Origin: an uncultured Pirellula sp.
GTDB lineage: Bacteria > Planctomycetota > Planctomycetia > Pirellulales > Pirellulaceae
Assembly: GCA_903892365.1 (NCBI GenBank)
Contig: CAITIF010000909.1
Span: 1 to 6,244, forward strand
DNA length: 6,244 nucleotides
Direction of reading: 5' to 3'
How positions within the stretch are numbered: position 1 is the stretch's first letter; each line of letters opens with the position of its first letter. The position numbers were made by a program, and so were the translations under genes. A model generated the notes under the pieces. The model ran no database searches. It saw only the letters and a list, made by a program, of their open reading frames with translations, and had not been told where the DNA came from. Below, piece after piece: positions 1-6,244 of this stretch.

Positions 1-839
1 CGGGGAAAGGGGGATTCGCAATCCTGCCTTTGATGGGTGGAATGCTCTTAACGTCCTTGGTTGTTCATTACGCGCAAGTGGGGCCGCTTTGGCTGCCTGA
101 TAAGCTCGGGATTGACTTCTCTCGCATTAACCCTATCTCAGGTTTTCAGCGGCTCTTCACCATTGTCAACGTATCGCGACTTGGTTTTGGTCTCATTAAG
201 ATCGGGCTCGTCTTTGGGATTCTGTTGTCTGGGGTTTGGTCGCGTTGGGATTCGATCTTAGCGCTTGGGTCGACCAACATTGAAGCGGTGGGGCAATTCG
301 TTTGGACGACCATGATTGATCTATGCCGCAATGTAGCGGCAGCTCTGTTGATTCTGTCGGTTATCGATTACGGGTTCCAGCGATGGAAATACGAACAAGA
401 TTTGATGATGACCGATGAAGAGCTTCGGGAAGAAATGAAGATGACTCAGGGGGATCCGCAAATCAAATCCCGTCGACGCAAAGTCCAACGGGATCTCGCA
501 GCCCAGCGTTTGAATTCGGATGTGCCTAAAGCAGACGTCGTCGTCACGAACCCCACCGAGCTCGCGATTGCACTGAAATACGATCCGCTCACGATGAAGG
601 CTCCGATCGTTTTGGCAAAAGGGGCAAGCTTGGTTGCGGCTCGCATCCGTAAAATCGCCTTAGAGAATGGGATTCCCATCATTGAACGCAAACCGCTAGC
701 GCAGGCGCTGTTCAAGCAAGTCGAAATCGGCCACCCGATTCCAGTTACGGAATACGCTGCTGTCGCCGAGGTGTTGAAATATGTCTACCAAGTTCAGGGT
801 AAGTCCATTTCCGATTTGACCAAGGCACTAAAGCAGTGA
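1..839 (+). CDS. flhB: Flagellar type III export-gate protein FlhB (5' end missing)
   Basis: FlhB sits in the inner membrane at the flagellar export gate and, after self-cleavage in its cytoplasmic domain, switches substrate from rod/hook to filament proteins. The reading frame is open from base 3, so the gene starts upstream; the TTG/ATG near base 30 lies inside a membrane segment and is not the start. The fragment of 278 residues shows the end of a membrane helix (about 4-27), the family segment RINPISGFQRLF (41-52), two further helices (about 61-79 and 100-124), a charged linker with GDPQIK (150-155), and the cytoplasmic domain VPKADVVVTNPTELAIALKYD. Roughly 95 N-terminal residues are missing compared with known FlhB proteins. 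The cleavage motif is NPTE (bases 549-560), not NPTH. The C-terminal piece after the cleavage site is about 95 residues, somewhat short but complete. Other type III paralogues (YscU/SctU) are possible; the flagellar member is favoured by overall similarity, and upstream genes would settle it. Confidence 0.93.
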   Translation, partial: GKGGFAILPLMGGMLLTSLVVHYAQVGPLWLPDKLGIDFSRINPISGFQRLFTIVNVSRLGFGLIKIGLVFGILLSGVWSRWDSILALGSTNIEAVGQFVWTTMIDLCRNVAAALLILSVIDYGFQRWKYEQDLMMTDEELREEMKMTQGDPQIKSRRRKVQRDLAAQRLNSDVPKADVVVTNPTELAIALKYDPLTMKAPIVLAKGASLVAARIRKIALENGIPIIERKPLAQALFKQVEIGHPIPVTEYAAVAEVLKYVYQVQGKSISDLTKALKQ

Positions 840-921
840 ATCCTCTATGGACTCAGAATTCGAGATTTCGTAAGCATTAACGAATCGTCAGCGCAACTAG
901 ATTTTCGAGGGAGAGACAATC

Positions 922-1392
922 ATGAAACAAATAAATCCATTTTCGCTTTTGATCTTATTCTGCGTAATGTACTTCGTGGCTCCTGCCCAGTTGCAAGCAG
1001 ACGATTCATGGAGCTGGAACCCATTTGCCAAGTCATCTTCCAGTCGTGACTCCAGTCCTCTCTATTCGAAATCTGTTAGCTCCTCGAAAAGTACTTGGTG
1101 GCCAAGCTGGAAAGCTCCCAAAATGCCTTGGTCCAAAAGCGGACCGACGGTGAGTTCGTACAATCGATCTAAATCGACGACCTGGGGGAAAATCAATCGG
1201 ACGACCAAGACTTGGTGGAGAAATACAGCCGAGTTTCTAGATCCATACCCCGAGCCTAAACCACCTCGATACGAAGAACCTTCGTCGGCTTCGAAGAAAA
1301 CAAATTGGTTCCCCTGGACGTTCCAAAAAGAAGAACCCCAAAAGATCGAAACAATGCAGGATTGGCTGGAACAAGAGCGACCCAAGTATTAG
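922..1392 (+). CDS. Small exported Trp/Ser-rich protein of unknown function
   Basis: I do not recognise this 156-residue protein. It begins with a clear signal peptide: a short basic start, a hydrophobic core (residues 8-20) and a likely cut after QLQA at residue 26. There is no lipobox. The mature part is low in complexity and rich in Ser, Lys, Pro and Trp: 12 tryptophans, many next to proline or in pairs (SWSWNPF, TWWPSW, MPWSK, TWWRN, NWFPW). A proline-rich stretch (108-120) precedes a more ordered-looking end, METMQDWLEQERP-like (144-154), which may be the conserved part. The ATG is supported by a purine-rich ribosome site (AGGGAG, 908-913) eight bases upstream. It follows flhB by 82 bases in the same direction, so co-transcription is possible, but nothing in the protein ties it to flagella. 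It may act in the periplasm or at the cell surface; the function is unknown. The signal peptide, ribosome site and distinct codon-level composition make it a real gene rather than a chance frame. Confidence 0.8.
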   Translation: MKQINPFSLLILFCVMYFVAPAQLQADDSWSWNPFAKSSSSRDSSPLYSKSVSSSKSTWWPSWKAPKMPWSKSGPTVSSYNRSKSTTWGKINRTTKTWWRNTAEFLDPYPEPKPPRYEEPSSASKKTNWFPWTFQKEEPQKIETMQDWLEQERPKY

Positions 1393-1433
1393 TACACGTT
1401 TCAAAACTGGCTAATTGCCCCCAGATATTCCGC

Positions 1434-1456
1434 CACCGTAAACTGAGTTTGCGGTG
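1434..1456 (+). terminator. Hairpin after the Trp-rich gene, possible terminator
   Basis: CACCGTAAAC (1434-1443) pairs with GTTTGCGGTG (1447-1456) around a three-base TGA loop: ten pairs, nine Watson-Crick and one G-U. It lies 42 bases after the stop of the small exported gene and about 110 bases before the permease. The following bases (AATTGGTTGGCTTT) are only moderately T-rich, so it is not a textbook intrinsic terminator; it could instead be a 3'-end stabilising structure or part of the permease leader. Confidence 0.4.
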
Positions 1457-1568
1457 AATTGGTTGGCTTTCAAAGTGTCCGGCTATCCCATTTGCAAGGG
1501 TCCTCGTTTATTATAGGGCGACTTGCCCGCGAGTTGTCCTTACCCCTCTCTCCCGCCGGAACTGTTTT

Positions 1569-3092
1569 GTGTTTGAATTCACTGCTTCGCCTTGGTGGCC
1601 TTTTGTTGTTCTAGCCATCAGTGTTTGTTTCATCGTAACGGCCATCAGCTACTGGCGGATGCACGCCTTTGTTGCCTTGTTATTGGCTTCATTGGTGGCT
1701 GGCCTATTGACGTTCAATCCGGAACCGAAGGCCCGTTTTTTGGATCAGAATGGAGAATGGACGTCGGGCCTCTGGAAGGTTGTCGACAAAGAGGGAACTG
1801 GAAAACCCGTGTCACATGCGGTGGCAGTCATCGAGCTGATCGCCAAAGGGCTTGGGGATACGGCTCGCGATATTGCGATATCGATTGCTCTTGCGTCCAT
1901 CATTGGGATGTGCTTGATGGAAAGTGGTGCTGCCGACAAAGTCGTGCGGCGGTTTCTCAAAATTTTCGGGGAGAAGAACGCTGGCTGGGCTCTGTTGTGG
2001 TCTACGTACATTCTCAGTATCCCCATCTTCTTTGACACCATGTTTATGCTGATGGTGCCGTTAGCCAAAGCGCTTAGGATTCGAACGGGGAAAGATTATT
2101 TGCTGTACGTGTTATGCGTGTGCTGCGGTGGCGTCATCACTCATTCGTTGACCATACCGCACCCCGGTCCATTGGCGATGGTGGATAGTTTAAAAATCGA
2201 TATTGGTGTTTCACTTGCGGCTGGGCTACTGGGGGGCCTCATCCCTGCGGTCATTGGTTTCTTCGTTTGCGTCTTTCTGAACTCGCGCATCGTCGTTCCG
2301 CTACGTGGCAGTCTGGATCAAGAGCAGGCAACGGATAAGCCCGAGTCGGAACTGCCGTCGCTTTTATGGTCCATATTGCCGGTGGTTCTTCCAATTGTAT
2401 TGATCGGCTTTTCTTCCTTGTTTCGAGTGATCGCGGATGGGAACAAGGGGCAGTCGGTTGCTTGGTGTGTGGCAGCTTATCAAGCTCTCGGTGGCGATGC
2501 TTACTTTACGTCGGTTCGTGCTGCCTTTGATTTTTTCGGGCATAAGAACATCGCTCTTATGATTGGTGCTGCCATTGCCTTATGGGTTTTGGCGCGTGAG
2601 CGAGGGTTTGGAAAGGAAAAGCTGGAACAACTCATTGGCCCGCCGCTGGAGACAGCCGGCATGATCATTCTTATCACCAGTGCTGGCGGTGCCTTTGGTG
2701 GTATGTTGCGAGTTGCCGGTGTGGGCGATGCCGTCCAGCTTGCAGCCAAGGGGCAGCCGATCAGCCTGATCTTGCTGGCTTACGTGGTGGCTGCGGTTAT
2801 TCGTATCGCTCAAGGAAGCGCAACGGTTGGCATGTTAACTACCGCCGCGATGATTGCACCCATGCTTTCCGATGGCTCGTTGGGTTTTCACCCGTTGTAT
2901 ATCTATCTGGCGATTGGTTGGGGAGCGATGGGCTTTTCATGGATGAACGACAGCGGTTTCTGGGTGGTCAACCGACTGAGTGGGATGACTCAGCGTGAAA
3001 CGCTTCAGTCATGGTCGATTCTGACAACTAGCCTTTCGCTGGTTGGATTGGCGACAACCTATGTCGCTTCGCTCTTGCTACCATTGGTCTAA
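1569..3092 (+). CDS. GntP-family gluconate/organic-acid permease
   Basis: This is a 507-residue polytopic inner-membrane protein of the GntP (gluconate:H+ symporter) family, which imports gluconate and related sugar acids or hydroxy acids. Family signatures seen: IPIFFD (151-156), THSLTIPHPGPLA (191-203) matching the family's PHPGP signature, a QGSATVG segment (415-421), and NDSGFWVVNRLSGMTQRETL (460-479) near the C-terminus. About a dozen hydrophobic segments run along the chain. It is longer than the usual 440-450 residues, because of a hydrophilic loop after the first two helices (about 50-85) and an extra stretch around 284-325. The start is a GTG; no in-frame ATG lies suitably upstream and the ribosome site is weak (GGA at 1558-1560), but the first helix begins soon after, as expected. 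The next gene follows after 30 bases, suggesting co-transcription. The substrate cannot be read from sequence; gluconate, other sugar acids and glycerate-like acids all occur in the family. Confidence 0.92.
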   Translation: MFEFTASPWWPFVVLAISVCFIVTAISYWRMHAFVALLLASLVAGLLTFNPEPKARFLDQNGEWTSGLWKVVDKEGTGKPVSHAVAVIELIAKGLGDTARDIAISIALASIIGMCLMESGAADKVVRRFLKIFGEKNAGWALLWSTYILSIPIFFDTMFMLMVPLAKALRIRTGKDYLLYVLCVCCGGVITHSLTIPHPGPLAMVDSLKIDIGVSLAAGLLGGLIPAVIGFFVCVFLNSRIVVPLRGSLDQEQATDKPESELPSLLWSILPVVLPIVLIGFSSLFRVIADGNKGQSVAWCVAAYQALGGDAYFTSVRAAFDFFGHKNIALMIGAAIALWVLARERGFGKEKLEQLIGPPLETAGMIILITSAGGAFGGMLRVAGVGDAVQLAAKGQPISLILLAYVVAAVIRIAQGSATVGMLTTAAMIAPMLSDGSLGFHPLYIYLAIGWGAMGFSWMNDSGFWVVNRLSGMTQRETLQSWSILTTSLSLVGLATTYVASLLLPLV

Positions 3093-3122
3093 AACCAAGA
3101 ACCCTTTCCGACGAAACATCCA

Positions 3123-5222
3123 ATGCGCAAAATAGTTCTTTCCGCCGTTGCGAGTGTGCTTCTACTTGCTTCATCGCTGGTCGCTGACGGACCGGCCGAC
3201 AACCAAATGGAGACGGTAAGGTCGGTGCCACCGCCTGGGATTGCGATTAGCGAAGAGCAGCGAGGTAAGCTTACTGCAGAACTGCAATCGTTGAAGGAGA
3301 AGGTCGCCAAGATCCAGACAATTGCTTCCTCCAAAGGAAAGCAACAAGAGGTGGCTGATCGTTACTTGCCGGACGTGGAGATCTTCCCCCGCGCTGTCGA
3401 GATCGCTTTGAACGAAGATGGGTTCTTTGACCCCAAGGATTTCGATCGGGCATTGGATGTGCTTGTGGAGGGACATCGCCGAGCCGACGCTTTGGCCAAC
3501 AGTGCCCCGTATTGGATTCATCTTCCGTTGGAAGGCTCGCCAACCGTTCGAGGCTACCGGTCCCGATTAGATGGATCGGTGCAACCTTATGGAGTTGTTT
3601 CGAGCGCCCGTGAGCCTGTGATGACGGGAGCTGGAATGCGAACCGACGTATGGTGTCGTGGCCGAAGCGAAAAAGGGCTGGAGCTTCAATTCATCTCAGC
3701 TCGATTAACGAACTCAGATCCGCAACCTGCTCCTGGTGTTTTGATGATTCATCCGTTCGGGCGCTACTGCAATGCCAACAAGCTTGCGGGTGAAGTGGAC
3801 ACGTTGGAAGCCCTTGAACACGCCGTGACCGAATACCAGCTGGATCGGAAAAGAATTGCAATTCGGGGATTCTCCATGGGCGGAGCCGCAGCATGGCATC
3901 TCGCAGTGCATTATCCAAGTAAATGGTTTGCAGCCAATCCTGGTGCAGGTTTTTCCGAAACCCCCAAGTTTCTCAAAGTCTTTCAATCCGAAGATTTGCA
4001 GCCTACTTGGTATGAACAAAAGCTGTGGCAAATGTACGATTGCCCTGATTGGGTCACCAATCTTCGAGGATTGCCCACGGTGGCTTACAGTGGTGAATTG
4101 GATAAACAAAAGCAGGCAGCCGATGTGATGGCAGAAGCCTCCTGGAATTTACCTCAACAGGAACGCTTCGAATTGACGCACATTGTTGCTCCCAAGACGG
4201 CTCACAGCATTGCGCCTGCTGCGCGAAAAGAGATCGAAGCGAAACTCGAAGCCATCGATCAATATGGTCGGACTCTCATACCGAATCAAGTTGACTTCAC
4301 AACCATGACGCTCAAGTACAATCAATCGGATTGGATCACGATCGAAGCACTGAAAGAGCATTGGGTTCCGGCAAAAATCCAAGCTCAAATCGTTGTGCCG
4401 CAACCAACGAATCTGGATTCCAAGCGGTATATCTCGATACGGTCGGAGAACGTAACGGCATTCTCGCTGGACTTTCCGATTGATTTCAATCCCGACGCTC
4501 AATCGATGCTTGTTCTCCTTACCGATGTTTGGCCATCCAACAGTGTTCAAAAGGTATCGATATCAAGGGCTTCCGATTTTACTTGGCATGCTCGGTTGAA
4601 CTACGACGGCACAAGCTGGTCGGTCAGTTCTCCTTTGCCAGATCCGGCGCAGCCGCTTGTTAAAAAGCATGACTTGCAAGGGCCCATCGATGATGCTTTC
4701 ATGGATTCTTTTCTTTTTGTAAGACCTTCCAAGGCTGGCCAGTATGCAGAAGTGGATAAATGGGTTAACAGCGAAATGGATCGAGCGGTTCGAGAATGGC
4801 ATCGTCAGATGCGAGGTGACGCTCGCGTTAAAACAAGCGAAGATTTGCAACCATCCGATATCGAGAATCATCATTTGATTTTATGGGGAGATACAGATAG
4901 CAATCCTACGATCGCAAAGATTGCGGAGCAGTTGCCGATCCGTTGGAGCGACAACCAATTGATTGTCGGTTCTAAAACTTACCCTCGGCAGACATATGCT
5001 CCCATTCTCATTTTCCCCAACCCGTTGAATCCGAAACGCTATGTCGTGCTCAATAGCGGCTTCACCTACCGCGAATACGATTATTTGAACAACGCCAGGC
5101 AAGTTCCGAAGTTGCCCGATTGGGCGATCGTGGATTTGAGCACCCCTCCAAACTCCCGTTGGCCAGGCAAGATCGAAGCAGCTGGATTTTTTGGCGAGCG
5201 TTGGGAACTGAAACCGTTCTAA
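3123..5222 (+). CDS. Secreted alpha/beta-hydrolase, prolyl oligopeptidase (S9)-like, planctomycete type
   Basis: This 699-residue protein has a signal peptide (basic MRK, hydrophobic core 4-19, likely cut after LVA at 21), so it acts in the periplasm or outside. A helical N-terminal region (about 41-125) precedes the motif RGYRSRLDGSVQPYG (143-157). The catalytic alpha/beta-hydrolase core follows: nucleophile elbow GFSMGG with Ser251, likely acid Asp327 in AYSGELDKQKQAADVM, and likely base His361 in APKTAHSI. The triad is complete and in the usual order. Residues 395-515 look like a beta-rich domain, and the C-terminal part (about 517-699) has its own conserved-looking blocks, including LILWGD (585-590) and YVVLNSGFTYREYDY (640-654). 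I recall this whole architecture as common in Planctomycetes, where it is annotated as prolyl oligopeptidase-like; whether it cleaves peptides or esters is not known from sequence. It starts 30 bases after the permease stop, with no strong ribosome site, which fits translation within the same transcript. Confidence 0.88.
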   Translation: MRKIVLSAVASVLLLASSLVADGPADNQMETVRSVPPPGIAISEEQRGKLTAELQSLKEKVAKIQTIASSKGKQQEVADRYLPDVEIFPRAVEIALNEDGFFDPKDFDRALDVLVEGHRRADALANSAPYWIHLPLEGSPTVRGYRSRLDGSVQPYGVVSSAREPVMTGAGMRTDVWCRGRSEKGLELQFISARLTNSDPQPAPGVLMIHPFGRYCNANKLAGEVDTLEALEHAVTEYQLDRKRIAIRGFSMGGAAAWHLAVHYPSKWFAANPGAGFSETPKFLKVFQSEDLQPTWYEQKLWQMYDCPDWVTNLRGLPTVAYSGELDKQKQAADVMAEASWNLPQQERFELTHIVAPKTAHSIAPAARKEIEAKLEAIDQYGRTLIPNQVDFTTMTLKYNQSDWITIEALKEHWVPAKIQAQIVVPQPTNLDSKRYISIRSENVTAFSLDFPIDFNPDAQSMLVLLTDVWPSNSVQKVSISRASDFTWHARLNYDGTSWSVSSPLPDPAQPLVKKHDLQGPIDDAFMDSFLFVRPSKAGQYAEVDKWVNSEMDRAVREWHRQMRGDARVKTSEDLQPSDIENHHLILWGDTDSNPTIAKIAEQLPIRWSDNQLIVGSKTYPRQTYAPILIFPNPLNPKRYVVLNSGFTYREYDYLNNARQVPKLPDWAIVDLSTPPNSRWPGKIEAAGFFGERWELKPF

Positions 5223-5252
5223 GCTCGTTGGAGCGATGGAAGTTTCTTGCTT

Positions 5253-5280
5253 TTGAGGGTGGAATAGGTCAAAATATCTA
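5253..5280 (+). promoter_or_regulatory. Weak candidate promoter before the Uma2 gene
   Basis: TTGAGG (5253-5258) and TATCTA (5275-5280) are separated by 16 bases and lie 33 bases before the Uma2 start codon. They match the general housekeeping consensus at four and three of six positions. This is a poor match and planctomycete promoters are not well defined, so it is only a candidate start of a new transcript after the hydrolase gene. Confidence 0.2.
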
Positions 5281-5313
5281 GGGTACTGATTCGAAGTAAG
5301 GAGCTACTTTTCA

Positions 5314-6036
5314 ATGAGCATTGCATCAATCAAGGAATCCATTGAATATCCAGAATCGGACGGCGAACCTATGGGCGAAACGGATTTGCATCGTGATTGG
5401 ATGGTACGAATTCTTGAGATTCTCAGGTGGCGATATCGCGGTCAACGCGTCTACATCGCGAGCGACTTGCTTGTCTATTATGAGGAGGGATCAGCCTCCA
5501 AATTCGTCGTGCCCGATGACTTTATTTGCCTCGATTGCGATCCAGGACGCAGACGAACCTTCAAGACTTGGGTGGAAAAACGCGTTCCGGATGTGGTGTT
5601 CGAGGTAACTTCGAATAGCTCGAGTCGAGTGGACACCGTAAAGAAACCAGTGATCTATGAACAGATTGGGGTCAAAGAGTACTTTATTTATGACCCAACG
5701 AGCGACTATCTGGAACCGGCGCTGCAAGGGTACCGGATGGTAGATGGTTATTTGAAACAGATCCAACCAATCAACGGAATGTTGGAATGCGAGACGCTGC
5801 AGTTAGGGCTGCGATTGATCGATCAGGAACTGGAGTTCTTTGATCTTGGCACAGGCGAAATTGCTTTGGATGCTGCCCAGGCAGAACGCGCAGCCAGGGA
5901 AGCAGAGCGCGAAGCGAAGGAGGCAGAGCGCGACGCCAAAGAGGTAGAGCGTGAAGCCAAAGAAATAGCCTTGGCTAAGAATCAAGAACTGCTGCTAGAG
6001 ATCGAACGACTCAAAAAAATGCTTGGTGAAGCGTAA
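5314..6036 (+). CDS. Uma2-family PD-(D/E)XK nuclease (DUF820) with C-terminal coiled coil
   Basis: Residues about 25-185 of this 240-residue protein match the Uma2 (DUF820) fold, a restriction-endonuclease-like domain widespread in cyanobacteria and planctomycetes. Visible family blocks: HRDWMVRILEILRWRY (26-41), VPDDF (66-70), the core strand VPDVVFEVTSNSS (91-103) with Asp93 and Glu97, Lys111 four residues before Tyr115, and GVKEYFIYDP (119-128). The acidic pair and lysine are those expected for a metal-dependent nuclease site, so it is not obviously dead; the exact catalytic set is inferred. The biological role of Uma2 proteins is largely unknown. The tail (187-240) is a highly charged predicted coiled coil with four 7-residue repeats, which may mediate oligomerisation. 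The ATG has a strong ribosome site, AAGGAG (5298-5303), ten bases upstream. Its TAA stop overlaps the next gene's ATG by one base. No methyltransferase or toxin partner is nearby. Confidence 0.9.
   Translation: MSIASIKESIEYPESDGEPMGETDLHRDWMVRILEILRWRYRGQRVYIASDLLVYYEEGSASKFVVPDDFICLDCDPGRRRTFKTWVEKRVPDVVFEVTSNSSSRVDTVKKPVIYEQIGVKEYFIYDPTSDYLEPALQGYRMVDGYLKQIQPINGMLECETLQLGLRLIDQELEFFDLGTGEIALDAAQAERAAREAEREAKEAERDAKEVEREAKEIALAKNQELLLEIERLKKMLGEA
5881..5964 (+). repeat. Four in-frame 21-bp repeats coding for coiled-coil heptads
   Basis: Four consecutive 21-base units encode AERAARE, AEREAKE, AERDAKE and VEREAKE (residues 190-217 of the Uma2 protein). Neighbouring units match at 16, 18 and 17 of 21 bases, so they are diverged rather than fresh copies, and many differences are silent or conservative. 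The seven-residue period equals one coiled-coil heptad, so copy number could change without breaking the frame or helix register. Confidence 0.85.
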
Positions 6037-6244
6037 TGTCCAAATCATTCTTGAACGCCGTGGGCTCAGCAGTATTGCGCTTGATGCCAATCTTGGCCCT
6101 TCTCATTCTCCAGCCAGAAATGGCCAAGGGGGATGAACTTGCCGAGAAGATGGAGAAGTGGAAGAACACCTACGTTGAAAAGATTCTTCCCATCATGGAA
6201 GCTCGATGTGTTGGATGCCATCGAGGTGACAAAATCGAAGGGGA
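6036..6244 (+). CDS. Exported c-type cytochrome, probably planctomycete PSCyt1 type (3' end missing)
   Basis: The first 69 residues are present and the frame runs off the window. A hydrophobic segment (residues 12-25) and a plausible cut near PEMA (27-30) form a signal peptide. The sequence KILPIMEARCVGCHRGDK (49-66) carries a CxxCH heme-attachment motif (Cys58, Cys61, His62; bases 6207-6221), placing the protein in the periplasm where heme is attached covalently. The arrangement of ILPI-x4-CxxCH soon after the signal peptide resembles the PSCyt1 domain at the start of large planctomycete proteins that usually continue with DUF1549 and DUF1553, but those domains would lie outside the window. 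The ATG shares one base with the stop of the Uma2 gene (TAATG), indicating translational coupling; a partial ribosome site (GGTG, 6025-6028) lies within the Uma2 end. An alternative is a different planctomycete cytochrome-containing protein. Confidence 0.85.
   Translation, partial: MSKSFLNAVGSAVLRLMPILALLILQPEMAKGDELAEKMEKWKNTYVEKILPIMEARCVGCHRGDKIEG

Noticed and set aside
864..886. Imperfect inverted repeat GATTTCGT / ACGAATC after flhB
   Set aside because: It is AT-rich, has a bulge and no T-tract, so it is too weak to call a terminator.
1481..1497. Sigma-54-like promoter (GG ... TTGCAA) before the permease
   Set aside because: The GG and GC elements are 11 bases apart instead of the strict 10, and the flanking consensus is poor.
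1492..1517. Sigma-70-like promoter, TTGCAA with TATTAT or TATAGG
   Set aside because: Spacers of 11 or 14 bases are too short for the usual 16-18.
1592..2035. 147-codon + strand frame overlapping the permease
   Set aside because: Its Cys/Trp/Arg-rich translation is typical of a shifted frame, while the permease frame carries all family motifs.
3714..4550. Long antisense reading frames inside the hydrolase gene (131 and 133 codons)
   Set aside because: They lie opposite a well-supported coding sequence, show no recognisable protein features, and have no ribosome site I can see.
5223..5234. Small hairpin GCTC-GTTG-GAGC after the hydrolase stop
   Set aside because: Only four pairs; such short stems arise often by chance, although a T-rich stretch follows.
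5314..6036. Restriction-modification or toxin-antitoxin system around the nuclease gene
   Set aside because: No methyltransferase, specificity subunit or small antitoxin gene is adjacent within the window.

Overview
The window looks like a piece of a planctomycete chromosome, most likely from the Pirellulaceae or a near relative. Three things point there: a roughly 700-residue exported alpha/beta-hydrolase of a type I associate with Planctomycetes, a Uma2-family nuclease gene, and the start of an exported c-type cytochrome whose heme-site context resembles the planctomycete cytochrome (PSCyt1) proteins. This is recognition from memory, not a database search. All five complete or partial genes and the small orphan gene lie on the + strand, with short gaps.

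Left part (1-1392): the 3' part of flhB, the export-gate protein of the flagellar type III secretion apparatus, runs in from upstream. Its autocleavage motif reads NPTE instead of the usual NPTH. After 82 bases comes a small gene for an exported, tryptophan- and serine-rich protein that I do not recognise. A hairpin 42 bases after its stop may end this transcription unit.

Middle (1569-5222): a GntP-type gluconate/organic-acid permease, with a GTG start, is followed after 30 bases by a large secreted serine hydrolase with a complete Ser-Asp-His triad. The spacing suggests one transcript. A shared task, such as hydrolysing an ester or polymer outside and importing an acid, is only inference.

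Right part (5314-6244): a Uma2-family PD-(D/E)XK nuclease with a C-terminal charged coiled coil built of four 7-residue repeats. Its stop codon overlaps the start of an exported CxxCH cytochrome gene (TAATG) that runs off the window.

I see no rRNA, tRNA, CRISPR array, insertion sequence or phage gene. No gap between genes exceeds 180 bases. I found no convincing undescribed multi-gene system. The most distinctive points are the NPTE FlhB, the Trp-rich orphan protein, and the coupled nuclease-cytochrome gene pair.
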